Below are positions 7,134-14,841 of a DNA stretch of 31,959 bases, one piece after another. The DNA comes from Oscillospiraceae bacterium (lineage in GTDB: Bacteria; Bacillota; Clostridia; Oscillospirales; UBA929). A program made the translations under genes and the position numbers. The DNA lies in contig WRCJ01000005.1 of NCBI GenBank assembly GCA_009784085.1, forward strand, positions 1 to 31,959, in the 5' to 3' direction. How positions within the stretch are numbered: position 1 is the first letter of the stretch; every line of letters begins with the position of its first letter. The notes under the pieces are model-generated. The model was not told the DNA's origin, searched no databases, and saw only the letters and a list, made by a program, of their open reading frames with translations.

Positions 7134-8267
7134 TCAGGCCAGCACCGCACTGCCCTTCACATACTCCATCACCTTCGAGGACAGGGCGGATTGCATCATA
7201 AAGGGCATACCGTAGTCTTCCTCATAGGAGGCGTAGTCGCTTCCCAGGTAGTGCTCCAAATCCTCGTCGCTTACCGTAATGCCCGCGTCCTCGGCCACTG
7301 CCTGCACAACAAGGTAATATGTCGCGCTGGACAGGTTGTTGTCATAATACTTATCCGCCAGCTCTTCTATGCTGGAGACGCTCTCATATTCCGCGATAAA
7401 AGGCTCGATCGATTCAAAGCCATAATACGCCGCGTATTCCTCAAAGTATTGCACCATATAGCGTTCCTGATAGTTTATCAACCTGGCGGGCACCGACTTG
7501 ACGGGCGCCTCGGTGGTGAAGTAGTTCGTGATATAACTCTGTATGGCGTTTGCTTCCAGCGTGGCACGCACGTCCTCCTCCATTTCGGCGATGGTCGACC
7601 AGCCGTAGCTGTCCAACATGTTTTCCTCGACATATTCGTCGGTCAGCTCCACATCGTAATCCACAATATAATGGACGGTCGTGGCGAACACAGCCTCTTT
7701 GCTTTGTACCGACTCATCCACATAGCTATCCGGGAGGGTCACCTTCACATTGACCTTGTCCCCCGGCATAGCCCCTATCAACTGCTCCAGGAAATCTTCG
7801 GCGAACAGTTCCGTATCGCCGACGACTACCTGCTTCCCCTCTTCGTTGGAGTCGCCCCCTTCGAACGCGGCGCCCCCTACGGTTCCTACGTAATCGATGT
7901 TGATCGTGTCGCCATCCGCCACCGCGCGGTCGGTGACCTGCTCGGAGATCTCATAGTAGGTGAGGATGTTCATATCGATCTCGCTTTTTACGTCATCCTC
8001 TGTAATCTGATGCACTTCGCTGGGAATGGTCAACCCCAGGTAGGAAAATGCATCGACATAGTCGAGCGCCCTGATCCCTACCCAATGGCCGTTCTCGTCG
8101 AGGCTCTCGCTGTAGGAAAAAGCGGTTTCGTCCGCGATGGTGAGGCCGCCGCCAGCCGAGGTGCCGCTGCCGCAGCCGGCAAGCGTGACGAGCATGGCAA
8201 GCGTGACAAGCGTGGCAAGCAGCACAGGGAGCGCGCGGCACAGGGGCGCCAATTGTTTCTTTTCCAT
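7134..8267 (-). CDS. Trigger-factor-like FKBP lipoprotein (extracytoplasmic foldase)
   Basis: This 377-residue lipoprotein probably catalyses proline isomerisation and holds unfolded secreted proteins outside the membrane. The ATG at 8267 is preferred over one 12 codons upstream because GAGGAAAGAG lies just before it. A signal peptide with repeated LVTLA ends in the lipobox LAGC (Cys32). Residues about 116-203 form an FKBP-type domain in trigger-factor style: DGDTINIDYVGTVGGAAFEGG, EDFLEQLIGAMPGDKVNVKVTLPDSY and KEAVFATTVHYI. Residues 206-375 are helical and acidic and match the trigger factor C-terminal chaperone region in arrangement; the ribosome-binding domain is absent. A minus-strand TATAAT lies at 8315-8320, but with no convincing -35. 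It converges on hisI with no visible terminator between. No gene symbol is certain. Confidence 0.85.
   Translation of the reverse strand: MEKKQLAPLCRALPVLLATLVTLAMLVTLAGCGSGTSAGGGLTIADETAFSYSESLDENGHWVGIRALDYVDAFSYLGLTIPSEVHQITEDDVKSEIDMNILTYYEISEQVTDRAVADGDTINIDYVGTVGGAAFEGGDSNEEGKQVVVGDTELFAEDFLEQLIGAMPGDKVNVKVTLPDSYVDESVQSKEAVFATTVHYIVDYDVELTDEYVEENMLDSYGWSTIAEMEEDVRATLEANAIQSYITNYFTTEAPVKSVPARLINYQERYMVQYFEEYAAYYGFESIEPFIAEYESVSSIEELADKYYDNNLSSATYYLVVQAVAEDAGITVSDEDLEHYLGSDYASYEEDYGMPFMMQSALSSKVMEYVKGSAVLA
8178..8220 (-). repeat. 9/18-nt repeat building the lipoprotein signal peptide
   Basis: On the plus strand GGCAAGCGTGAC occurs at 8178 and 8196, followed by a partial copy GGCAAGC at 8214, with related GAGCAT/AAGCGT spacers. 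In the gene it encodes the duplicated hydrophobic LVTLA units of the signal peptide. Confidence 0.75.
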
Positions 8268-8387
8268 TTCTTCTCTTTCCTCTTCCCGTTGATATTTGAT
8301 CATATCATATGAAAATTATACAATAAAAAGATGAACAAGGATTTACGTCTGTCTGAACAAAATATGAACTCTTTCCGTTTACCTCGC

Positions 8388-8416
8388 TTGACAATTATGC
8401 CATGACGTGTTATGAT
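8388..8416 (+). promoter_or_regulatory. Sigma-A promoter of the GH85 gene
   Basis: Consensus TTGACA (8388-8393) and TATGAT (8411-8416) are separated by exactly 17 bp. The start site would be near 8423, leaving a 5' leader of about 160 nt. That leader is AT-rich and contains two ATCGAT palindromes and a short ATAAAT/ATTTAT inverted repeat before the ribosome-binding site; I recognise no riboswitch in it. Confidence 0.8.
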
Positions 8417-8584
8417 GGTGGAAAAGCGAGATCATATACAGGCTTGGGAAGGGAATTTGGGTTAGTATTCACAAAGAATAAGGTTTTCCTGGTGGGGATC
8501 GATGGCCTTGTTTGTTAGATGGTAATCGATGCTTTACGGCATCATTAACCATAAATCTATCATTTATCAAGGAGGAGAACAACC

Positions 8585-11500
8585 ATGTCCAGCTTCAAGA
8601 AGAAATCATTGTCAACCATACTCCTATTGGCTATGGTCCTGGCATTGGTTTCCTCAGCGCTGCCGATCCAAGATGCCCAAGCCGCGGGGGGCGCCGTCGC
8701 CGGCAGCAAGTCCTTTGAGCCATGGTCGCATGGCTACCGTTTTGTGGACATCCTGACTTGGGATCCCGAGACCGACATCTACCAGGATGAAATGATCGGG
8801 TACGTCCCCTTGCAGGAGCGCATCGATCCCCTGCAGGCCACGCAAGCCCACCCGAACCTGCACTCGAAGGCCCAGCTGCTCAACATCTCGGTGGGCAACT
8901 ACCGCTCCACCGACACCGAGCGCGGCCCGTTCAACGGCAACCATTACTACGACGAATTCCCCTATCAGGTTTACAAATTCTGGCAGTACACCGATATGAT
9001 CGGCTCGGGCGGGAAGCCCGGCCCGGACATGGATCCGGCATTATTCACCCCGGGCGTCGCGTACAACAACTCGAGCTCATGGTTCATGCAGTATGGCGGC
9101 AACTACGGCATCGTCGCCATCCCGGCCGCCCCCTATATCAACGCCGCCCATAAAAACGGCGTGAAGATCATCGGCGAGATCTTCTTCCCCAGGGCCCCGC
9201 AGTTCGCCAATGAGTGGCTGTACGAAACGAAGGATGAAGAAGGCAATACCGTATTCCCGTATGCGCAAAAACTGGTCGATGTCATGAAATACTACGGCTT
9301 CGACGGCTATTTCTTCAACCAGGAAGATGCTTTCAGCAGTGCCTTTGTCTCGCTGTACAAGAGGCAGATTCAGTATATGATGAACCAGGGCTGCTATGTC
9401 CAGATGTATGATGGAATTACCGACTCAGGTTCCGGCACAAGCTACCAGCAGACCTTCAACGCCACCAACAGCAACTATGTGTATGACACCAACGCCAGCA
9501 CCAACCTCGGGCGCGTCAGCAATTCCATGTTCATCGACTACAAATACACCCAAGCGGGCGTGAACAACGGGATCAACCACGCCATCAGCAAGGGCCTGGA
9601 TCCGTTTGAGACCGTTTTCTTCGGCGTGGAAGGCGGAAACGGGAGATTCGGCAATGGGACATCCGATAACGGCTACCAATCCGCCTATCAATACCCCTTC
9701 ATCAAGGGCAGCGACGGGCTCCCCCGCGCCAGCCTCGCCATATGGGGCGGCGACTTCAACTCGGAATGGTACAGCTCCACCTCCAGCGCCGGGCAGTGGA
9801 ACAAATACAAGACCCCCTACCAGTGGCAGGTCGAAGAGCGTGAGCGCATGTACTATACCACGCCGACCATGAACGCGGACGCCACCACCTTTGGCACGAT
9901 TAGCCGCACCGACGTGCAAGTCACGAACACGAACACCGGCAGGATATACCAGGGCTTCGCCTCCTTTATCGCGGAGCGTTCGGTCATCGGCGGCTCGGTG
10001 TTCACCACCAACTTCGGCACCGGGCACGGCCTGCAGTATTGGAAGAACGGCGAGATCATCCGCAACAAGGAATGGACCAACATCAACATCCAGGACATCA
10101 TGCCCACCTGGCAGTGGTGGAAGACGGGCACATACCACACCAATCTGAACATGGATTGGGACTACGGCCCGAACTACACCAGGATGACCGGATCCGGCAC
10201 GGGCACCTTGACCGCCTTCAACTTCTCGCTGGTCGGCGCCTATAACGGCGGCTCCTCGCTGGTCGTTTACGGCTCCCAGAGGGGGACTAACTTTATCAAC
10301 CTGTTCAAGACCGACTTGGCCGTCAAGGCCGCCTCCAAGATCTCCCTGACGTACAGAAAGCCCTCCGCGAACGACGCCTCCACGCTGCGCCTGGGCCTGA
10401 TCTTCAAAGACGCCCCGACCGTGAAGGAATACCTCTCTATCCCGAACGGCGGCGACCGGACTACCGGATGGGTCACTTCGGAGTTCGACCTCGGCGCTTA
10501 CGCGGGCAGGAGCATCGCGGCGATCGGGCTGGAAATCGCCTCCGGCACGGCAAGCGCCATCGCCAACTATCAGGTGAACCTCGGCCAGCTCAAGATCTCC
10601 GACGGGACCAGCTACACCCCCGACGCCCCGACCGGCTTCCAGATCGACAGATGCTTCGACAGCACCGGCGAACTGCAGCTGAGCTGGGACCTCGCCGACT
10701 ATAGCGACGTGAAGCTGTACAACGTGTACGCGGTGTACGCGAACGGCAGCGAGCGTTATGTCAGCGGCGTATACGCGCCCAACTTCTACATCAGGAGCCT
10801 GGAAGACCGCGCCAATGTCGTCGACCTGAAACTGGTCGCCGTGGGCGCCGACGGCTCCGAGAGCGCGGGCGTCACGATACCCCTAGACACGAGCAAGTCG
10901 GCCTCCAACATCAGGGCCGGCAACGCCGGCAACAAGCTGACCGTCACCTGGGACGAGCCCGCCGGCGATTTCGAGTCGGTCAAAGTGGAAATGAACTATT
11001 GGTACAGCAAGAAGACAGACCCGGCGCCGGTCACGCTGGCCAAAGGCGTCAAGACAGCCGAGTTCCCCGTCCCGGTGGAAGACGGCTTCAAGTATATCCT
11101 GACAGTCACCACCATCAACGCCGACGGCTCGGAAAACCAGCCCGCTAAATTCTTCGGCGTGTTGGCGGACAACCTCTGCGAACCCTATGACGGCGTGTTG
11201 CGTTGGGCTTCGGGCACGGTCAACGGGACGGGTACCTTCTACCTCACGCAGCCGTCGAACGCGGACCGCAACCAGCTCCTCCTGTACAGGGAAACGGCCG
11301 CAAGCCCCAACCCGACCCCGACCACATATCGGATCCGCGGGACCTGGCAAGACGGCAGCTTGGCGAAGGTCAACAACCTGGCGGCCATAGCGAGCACCCA
11401 AGTCGCGCTGTCCGTTTCTACCACGGACAAGTACGGCAACGCCTCCTCGCGGGTACTCATCGCGAGAAGGACGCCCTTCAACTACAACGGCGCGACCGGC

Positions 11501-12133
11501 GGCAACAGCACCGTGGAGATCCTGCTTGTCAAAGGCATGACCTACAATGGCGCCGGCGGCACGCTGCCCACGCCGACCAAGACCTACGCCAAATTTGACG
11601 GCTGGTTCCGCAGCGCGACCTTCGAGCCGGCCACCCAAGTCACCAACGCCACGATCGTCGGCCCGCTCGCGTACAGCGACGTCCTCTACGCGAAATGGAT
11701 CGACAAGGCCGCCCTGCGGGACGCCATCCTCGCTTTCGAGGGCTTGGTAGTGAACGACTGGACCCCTGCTTCCTGGGCAATCGCCAAAGCCGCCTATGAC
11801 GAGGCCGTCCTGGTCTTTGCGGACGGCGACGCCACGCAGGAAGAGATCGACGACGCGAAAGATGCCCTGCTCGGCGCCATCGACGACCTCATCCCCCTCG
11901 TCTTCACCATCGGCGGCCAGCAACCTTCCGTCGTCCTGCGGAAGGGCATGACTTACCAGCTGAACATTAACTCCAACAGCCCGACCACAGTGGTCTATAT
12001 CTCCTCCAACGCCAACGCCACTGTCTCCGCCACGGGCCTTGTGACCGCCGTAAAGACCGGCAGCGCTGTCATCACGGTCATTGACGTCCTCGCGCAGGCA
12101 TACTTTACCGTCACGATCAACATCACCAGCTAA
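8585..12133 (+). CDS. Secreted endo-beta-N-acetylglucosaminidase, GH85, multidomain
   Basis: GH85 enzymes cut the chitobiose core of N-glycans, releasing the glycan from glycoproteins. The 1182-residue protein begins with a signal peptide (KKKS, hydrophobic core, likely cleavage after AQA at residue 33). The catalytic barrel covers about 45-480: GYRFVDILTWDPETD, NISVGNY, FNGNHYYDEFPYQVYKFWQY, GVKIIGEIFFPR, and the active site GFDGYFFNQEDA with Asn245 and Glu247 in the family's N-x-E arrangement. Then come a jelly-roll-like region (about 520-680), FN3-like stretches (680-950), an InlB B-repeat-like segment ending in VLYAKW (about 965-1040), a FIVAR-like helical segment (1040-1105) and a C-terminal Ig-like Big2-type domain. 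No LPXTG or SLH anchor is seen, so it is probably released. AAGGAGGAG precedes the ATG at 8 nt. Codon use leans to AAC, AAG and GGC, suggesting strong expression. Confidence 0.93.
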   Translation: MSSFKKKSLSTILLLAMVLALVSSALPIQDAQAAGGAVAGSKSFEPWSHGYRFVDILTWDPETDIYQDEMIGYVPLQERIDPLQATQAHPNLHSKAQLLNISVGNYRSTDTERGPFNGNHYYDEFPYQVYKFWQYTDMIGSGGKPGPDMDPALFTPGVAYNNSSSWFMQYGGNYGIVAIPAAPYINAAHKNGVKIIGEIFFPRAPQFANEWLYETKDEEGNTVFPYAQKLVDVMKYYGFDGYFFNQEDAFSSAFVSLYKRQIQYMMNQGCYVQMYDGITDSGSGTSYQQTFNATNSNYVYDTNASTNLGRVSNSMFIDYKYTQAGVNNGINHAISKGLDPFETVFFGVEGGNGRFGNGTSDNGYQSAYQYPFIKGSDGLPRASLAIWGGDFNSEWYSSTSSAGQWNKYKTPYQWQVEERERMYYTTPTMNADATTFGTISRTDVQVTNTNTGRIYQGFASFIAERSVIGGSVFTTNFGTGHGLQYWKNGEIIRNKEWTNINIQDIMPTWQWWKTGTYHTNLNMDWDYGPNYTRMTGSGTGTLTAFNFSLVGAYNGGSSLVVYGSQRGTNFINLFKTDLAVKAASKISLTYRKPSANDASTLRLGLIFKDAPTVKEYLSIPNGGDRTTGWVTSEFDLGAYAGRSIAAIGLEIASGTASAIANYQVNLGQLKISDGTSYTPDAPTGFQIDRCFDSTGELQLSWDLADYSDVKLYNVYAVYANGSERYVSGVYAPNFYIRSLEDRANVVDLKLVAVGADGSESAGVTIPLDTSKSASNIRAGNAGNKLTVTWDEPAGDFESVKVEMNYWYSKKTDPAPVTLAKGVKTAEFPVPVEDGFKYILTVTTINADGSENQPAKFFGVLADNLCEPYDGVLRWASGTVNGTGTFYLTQPSNADRNQLLLYRETAASPNPTPTTYRIRGTWQDGSLAKVNNLAAIASTQVALSVSTTDKYGNASSRVLIARRTPFNYNGATGGNSTVEILLVKGMTYNGAGGTLPTPTKTYAKFDGWFRSATFEPATQVTNATIVGPLAYSDVLYAKWIDKAALRDAILAFEGLVVNDWTPASWAIAKAAYDEAVLVFADGDATQEEIDDAKDALLGAIDDLIPLVFTIGGQQPSVVLRKGMTYQLNINSNSPTTVVYISSNANATVSATGLVTAVKTGSAVITVIDVLAQAYFTVTINITS

Positions 12134-12138
12134 CGAGC

Positions 12139-12211
12139 CTACGGGCTACGGGCCTACGGGGTCTACGGGACCTACGGGTCTACGGGACCTACGGGTCTAC
12201 GGGTCTACGGG
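12139..12211. repeat. Nine tandem CTACGGG units just after the GH85 stop
   Basis: CTACGGG starts at 12139, 12146, 12154, 12163, 12172, 12180, 12189, 12197 and 12205, with 0-2 nt between copies (period 7-9). The array begins 5 nt after the stop codon and would be in the 3' UTR. Confidence 0.95.
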
Positions 12212-12260
12212 TCTTCACCATTCCTCGCGTGCATAGCATGGCATAACGTGTACACAACAG

Positions 12261-12295
12261 CATAGCATAGCATAGCATAGCATAGCATAGCATAG
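12261..12295. repeat. CATAG pentanucleotide microsatellite, seven perfect copies
   Basis: Seven uninterrupted CATAG units lie between the CTACGGG array and the terminator. Imperfect relatives (GCATAGCATGGCATAA) precede it from 12231. An apparent minus-strand reading frame across it is only the repeat translated. Confidence 0.97.
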
Positions 12296-12297
12296 CG

Positions 12298-12328
12298 GAG
12301 GCGCCGGTGATAATGCCGGCGCCTCTTT
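12298..12328 (+). terminator. Rho-independent terminator after the GH85 gene
   Basis: Stem GAGGCGCCGG (12298-12307) pairs perfectly with CCGGCGCCTC (12316-12325) around an 8-nt loop and is followed by TTT. The U-tract is short, but the 10-bp GC stem and the position about 165 nt past the stop support the call. Confidence 0.75.
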
Positions 12329-12380
12329 GCGCCTTGGCCATACCGGCAAGCGACCTGTAGACGGTACTGAAAAAATAGTC

Positions 12381-12414
12381 TAATTCGTTGTGTAATTCGC
12401 TGTAATTCGTTGTG
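12381..12414. repeat. TAATTCG direct repeats upstream of the toxin-antitoxin promoter
   Basis: TAATTCG occurs at 12381, 12393 and 12403, followed by TTGTG, CTG and TTGTG. They end about 25 bp before the -35 of the antitoxin promoter. They could be binding sites or another slippage repeat; I cannot tell which. Confidence 0.6.
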
Positions 12415-12439
12415 AAAGTTCACCGGATTAAAAAATAGG

Positions 12440-12468
12440 TTGCATTTCTCCTATAAATCGTGTATACT
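12440..12468 (+). promoter_or_regulatory. Sigma-A promoter of the phd-doc pair
   Basis: TTGCAT (12440-12445) and TATACT (12463-12468) with a 17-bp spacer; the antitoxin ATG is 20 nt beyond the -10. Confidence 0.7.
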
Positions 12469-12487
12469 ATGGTTGGAGGTGTCTCTG

Positions 12488-12730
12488 ATGACTATTAACA
12501 CAAACAATATCGTTTCGATTACCGAAGCTAATCAAAACTTTTCCCGCGTGGCGCGTTTGGTGGATGAAAACGGTTCGGCAATCATTTTAAAGAACAATGC
12601 CCCACGCTACGTCTTAATTGAATTTTCACAGATGGAGCAGGAGCAAACTATGTCGGACGAGGATGTTTTGATCATTTCGCGACGCTTGATCGCCAAGAAT
12701 AAAGAGGCGTATTCGGTTCTTGCCAAATGA
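12488..12730 (+). CDS. Phd/YefM-type antitoxin
   Basis: An 80-residue antitoxin that should bind and neutralise the Doc toxin encoded next and repress their shared promoter. The ATG at 12488 follows GGAGGT at 7 nt; an upstream open stretch lacks a start with a ribosome-binding site. The N-terminal part NIVSITEANQNFSRVARLVDENGSAIILKNNAPRYVLI (as motif: SITEA-NFSRV-G-A-I-KN-P-YVLI) is the Phd/YefM DNA-binding fold; the polar C-terminal tail (about 50-80) would wrap the toxin. Its stop overlaps the doc start (ATGA). Lower GC and different codon use from neighbours suggest horizontal acquisition. Confidence 0.88.
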   Translation: MTINTNNIVSITEANQNFSRVARLVDENGSAIILKNNAPRYVLIEFSQMEQEQTMSDEDVLIISRRLIAKNKEAYSVLAK

Positions 12731-13104
12731 AAACGCTGACAAAATCTCAAGTGCTATTGCTCCATAAAGCTCTGTTGGAAATGTTCGGCGGCGCGGAAGG
12801 TTTGCGTGATGAAGGCTTACTGGATTCCGCTCTTGCCGCGCCGTTTCATTCCTTTGGCGGTCAAGAAGTCCTGAAATCCGTTCAGCAAAAGGCGGTGCGA
12901 CTTGGCTTTGGTTTAGTAAAAAATCACGCTTTCGTTGACGGCAATAAGCGCGTTGGTGTTCATGTGATGCTGACGACTTTGGAGATGAACGGCATTGCGC
13001 TTGCTTACAAACAGCAAGAGCTTATTAATATAATATTGGATGTCGCCACTGGCAACGCAGATTACGAAACGCTTTTAAAGTGGGTTTTGGATCATGAAGC
13101 ATAG
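12727..13104 (+). CDS. doc: Doc family toxin (death on curing, Fic fold)
   Basis: Doc toxins are Fic-fold kinases that phosphorylate elongation factor EF-Tu and stop translation. The 125-residue protein has the Fic loop HAFVDGNKR at residues 67-75; the Lys in GNK, instead of the Gly of AMPylating Fic proteins (GNGR), is the Doc signature. EGLRDEGLLDSALAAP near the N-terminus is also typical. It overlaps the antitoxin gene by 4 nt, and with it forms a complete, apparently intact module of lower GC than the surroundings. Confidence 0.92.
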   Translation: MKTLTKSQVLLLHKALLEMFGGAEGLRDEGLLDSALAAPFHSFGGQEVLKSVQQKAVRLGFGLVKNHAFVDGNKRVGVHVMLTTLEMNGIALAYKQQELINIILDVATGNADYETLLKWVLDHEA

Positions 13105-13156
13105 TTAGCCTATCGTCTTCTTAGATTAGATAGCCAGATGGGGGGATGGATGAAAC

Positions 13157-13741
13157 ATGGGATCGACCGGGGACAAGCAACGCCAGATATATGATTATAT
13201 CCTGAAAGCCACGGCGCAACAGGGTTATCCGCCTTCCGTGAGGGAGATAGGGCAGGCTGTTGGCTTGCGTTCCTCTTCCACCGTGCATTCCTACGTCATG
13301 CGGCTGCATGAAGCGGGTCTTATCAATAAGGAACGCCGCAAGACGCGGGCTATCAGCGTATCTGCGGCGTCGCCGCACGGCTTGCCTATCATCGGGGAGG
13401 TCACCGCCGGGCAGCCCATCTATGCCTATGAGCAGGAATTGGGCGTCCTGCCCTACTATCCGGGCGACGGGGGCGACTATTTCGCGCTGGCGGTGTCCGG
13501 CGATTCCATGATCGGCGCGGGCATCCTGGACGGGGACTTTGCCGTGGTGCGAAGGCAGGACACCGCAAACTCCGGGGATATCGTCGTGGCTATCATGGAG
13601 GAAGAGGCCACGGTCAAACGCCTCCACATCGAGGACACCGGCATATGGCTTCTGCCCGAGAACCCCCGCTTCGATCCTATCTTCGCGGACGGGTGCAAAA
13701 TCGTCGGGAAGGTCACAGCCGTTGTACGGGAACTGCGATAA
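13157..13741 (+). CDS. lexA: LexA repressor (SOS regulator, S24 self-cleaving)
   Basis: LexA represses DNA-damage genes and cleaves itself when RecA filaments form. The 194-residue protein has a winged-helix N-terminus (IYDYI-GYPPSVREIGQAVGLRSSSTVHSYVMRLHEAGLI), an Ala84-Gly85 cleavage site in EVTAGQP, the nucleophile Ser117 in SGDSMIGAGI, and the general base Lys154 in ATVKRL. The ATG at 13157 is preceded by GGGGGA at 10 nt. I find no GAAC-N4-GTTC type SOS box in the 52-nt gap before it, so its own autoregulatory site is not evident; it may be read from upstream. The flanking TA pair ends 52 nt before. Confidence 0.94.
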   Translation: MGSTGDKQRQIYDYILKATAQQGYPPSVREIGQAVGLRSSSTVHSYVMRLHEAGLINKERRKTRAISVSAASPHGLPIIGEVTAGQPIYAYEQELGVLPYYPGDGGDYFALAVSGDSMIGAGILDGDFAVVRRQDTANSGDIVVAIMEEEATVKRLHIEDTGIWLLPENPRFDPIFADGCKIVGKVTAVVRELR

Positions 13742-13768
13742 AGTGAGCAGACAAAAGAGAGGGTCCCT

Positions 13769-14839
13769 ATGGATATACGCGACATCCTGACGCAGCTTAC
13801 CGCCCTGCCCGGGCCGCCGGGGCTTGAGGCGCCTGTCGTCGAACGGGCCGGTTCCCTGCTTAAGCCTTTTGTTGACAACGTGGCGATCGATCGCATGGGG
13901 AACCTGCTGGGCATGCGCGCCAGCGGCTGCCCCCACGCGCGGTTGCTGATGCTGGACGCCCATCTCGATGAGGTGGGCTTTATGGTCGTCGGGCACCAAG
14001 AGGGCTTTCTGCGCTTTCGTTCTTTGGGCAGCGTAGATCCCCGGGTCTTGCCCGGGCGGGTGCTTCGCTTGTGTTGCCAACCGCCCCGGTTCGGCGTGAT
14101 CGCCTGCTTGCCCCCCCATGTGCAGGAGAAAGCGGATTCTGACAATGCCATTCCCCTGGACAAACTGTTTCTCGATGTGGGGATGGCGCCGGACGAGGCG
14201 CGCGCCACGTTCCCCATCGGTACCCGGGCCGTCTTCGACGGCGCGGCTTTCGCGCTGGGGCTGGGGCAGGAGCCGGGGCAGGGACAGGGGCAGGGGCAAG
14301 GGCCGGGGCAGGTGTCCGGCCACGCCTTGGACGACAGGGCCTGTTTCGCCGTATTGCTTCGCACGATGGAGCTGTTGCAGGGTCAGCCTCTGGGCGTCGA
14401 TCTCGCCGTGCTGGGCAGCGTGCAGGAGGAGGTCGGCGCGCGGGGCGCCAAAACGGCGGCTTGGGCGGTTTCGCCCGATGCATGCATCGTGGCGGACGTC
14501 ACCCACGGTTGTACGCCGGATGCGCCCCGGCATAAGACCTTCGCGTTGGGGGGAGGCCCGTGCGTCGGCGTGGGGCCGGGTTGCCACCGCAAGTTGTCGT
14601 CCGGCTTGCTCGAAGCCGCCAAGATCCACGGCATCCCCCACCAGATAGAGGTCATGGAGGGGGATACCGGCACCAACTCCTGGCCGGTGCAGGTCACAAA
14701 CTACGGTATCGCCACAGCGGTGCTGTCCCTTCCGCTCAAATACATGCACACCCCCGTCGAAACCGTCCGCGTGGACGACATGGAGAACATGGCATTGCTC
14801 CTGGCGCGGTACATTCAGTCTCTGGAGGGGGAGGTTTAG
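13769..14839 (+). CDS. M42 family metallo-aminopeptidase, copy 1 (with Gly-Gln repeat insert)
   Basis: M42 (TET-type) peptidases are cytosolic di-metal enzymes, usually dodecameric, that trim peptides to amino acids. All ligands are present in 356 residues: His65 and Asp67 (DAHLDEVGF), Asp188 (ALDDR), catalytic Glu220 and ligand Glu221 (QEEVGARG), Asp243 (VADVTH) and His327 (YMHTP). Residues about 164-181 are a Gly-Gln run (GLGQEPGQGQGQGQGPGQ) just before Asp188, in the position of a surface loop, made by a hexanucleotide repeat. It begins 27 nt after lexA with AGAGGG as ribosome-binding site, and is followed 2 nt later by a second M42 gene. Confidence 0.92.
   Translation: MDIRDILTQLTALPGPPGLEAPVVERAGSLLKPFVDNVAIDRMGNLLGMRASGCPHARLLMLDAHLDEVGFMVVGHQEGFLRFRSLGSVDPRVLPGRVLRLCCQPPRFGVIACLPPHVQEKADSDNAIPLDKLFLDVGMAPDEARATFPIGTRAVFDGAAFALGLGQEPGQGQGQGQGPGQVSGHALDDRACFAVLLRTMELLQGQPLGVDLAVLGSVQEEVGARGAKTAAWAVSPDACIVADVTHGCTPDAPRHKTFALGGGPCVGVGPGCHRKLSSGLLEAAKIHGIPHQIEVMEGDTGTNSWPVQVTNYGIATAVLSLPLKYMHTPVETVRVDDMENMALLLARYIQSLEGEV
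14258..14311 (+). repeat. GGGCAG hexamer repeat coding for Gly-Gln in M42 copy 1
   Basis: About nine imperfect GGGCAG/GGGCAA/GGGCCG hexamers lie in frame. The insert is absent from the two following paralogues at this position, so it is a local expansion. Confidence 0.9.
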
Positions 14840-14841
14840 CT

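Noticed and set aside
7191..8312. A 373-codon plus-strand open frame opposite the FKBP lipoprotein
   Set aside because: Mirror of a well-supported gene on the other strand, with no recognisable domain and no Shine-Dalgarno.
9425..11923. Long minus-strand open frames inside the GH85 gene
   Set aside because: They arise from GC-rich codon bias opposite a clear signal-peptide plus GH85 protein.
12231..12295. CATAG/CTACGGG arrays as a CRISPR
   Set aside because: Units are 5-8 nt and contiguous, with no spacers and no cas genes.
12205..12423. A minus-strand open frame with a repeated MLCYA peptide
   Set aside because: It is only the CATAG and CTACGGG repeats translated; no ribosome-binding site or homology, and it covers a terminator.
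12134..13156. The whole TA-lexA region as a prophage or integrative element
   Set aside because: No integrase, no attachment-site repeats and no phage genes; lexA has the composition of the host.
13105..13156. A LexA-binding SOS box ahead of lexA
   Set aside because: No GAAC-N4-GTTC or related palindrome in the gap.
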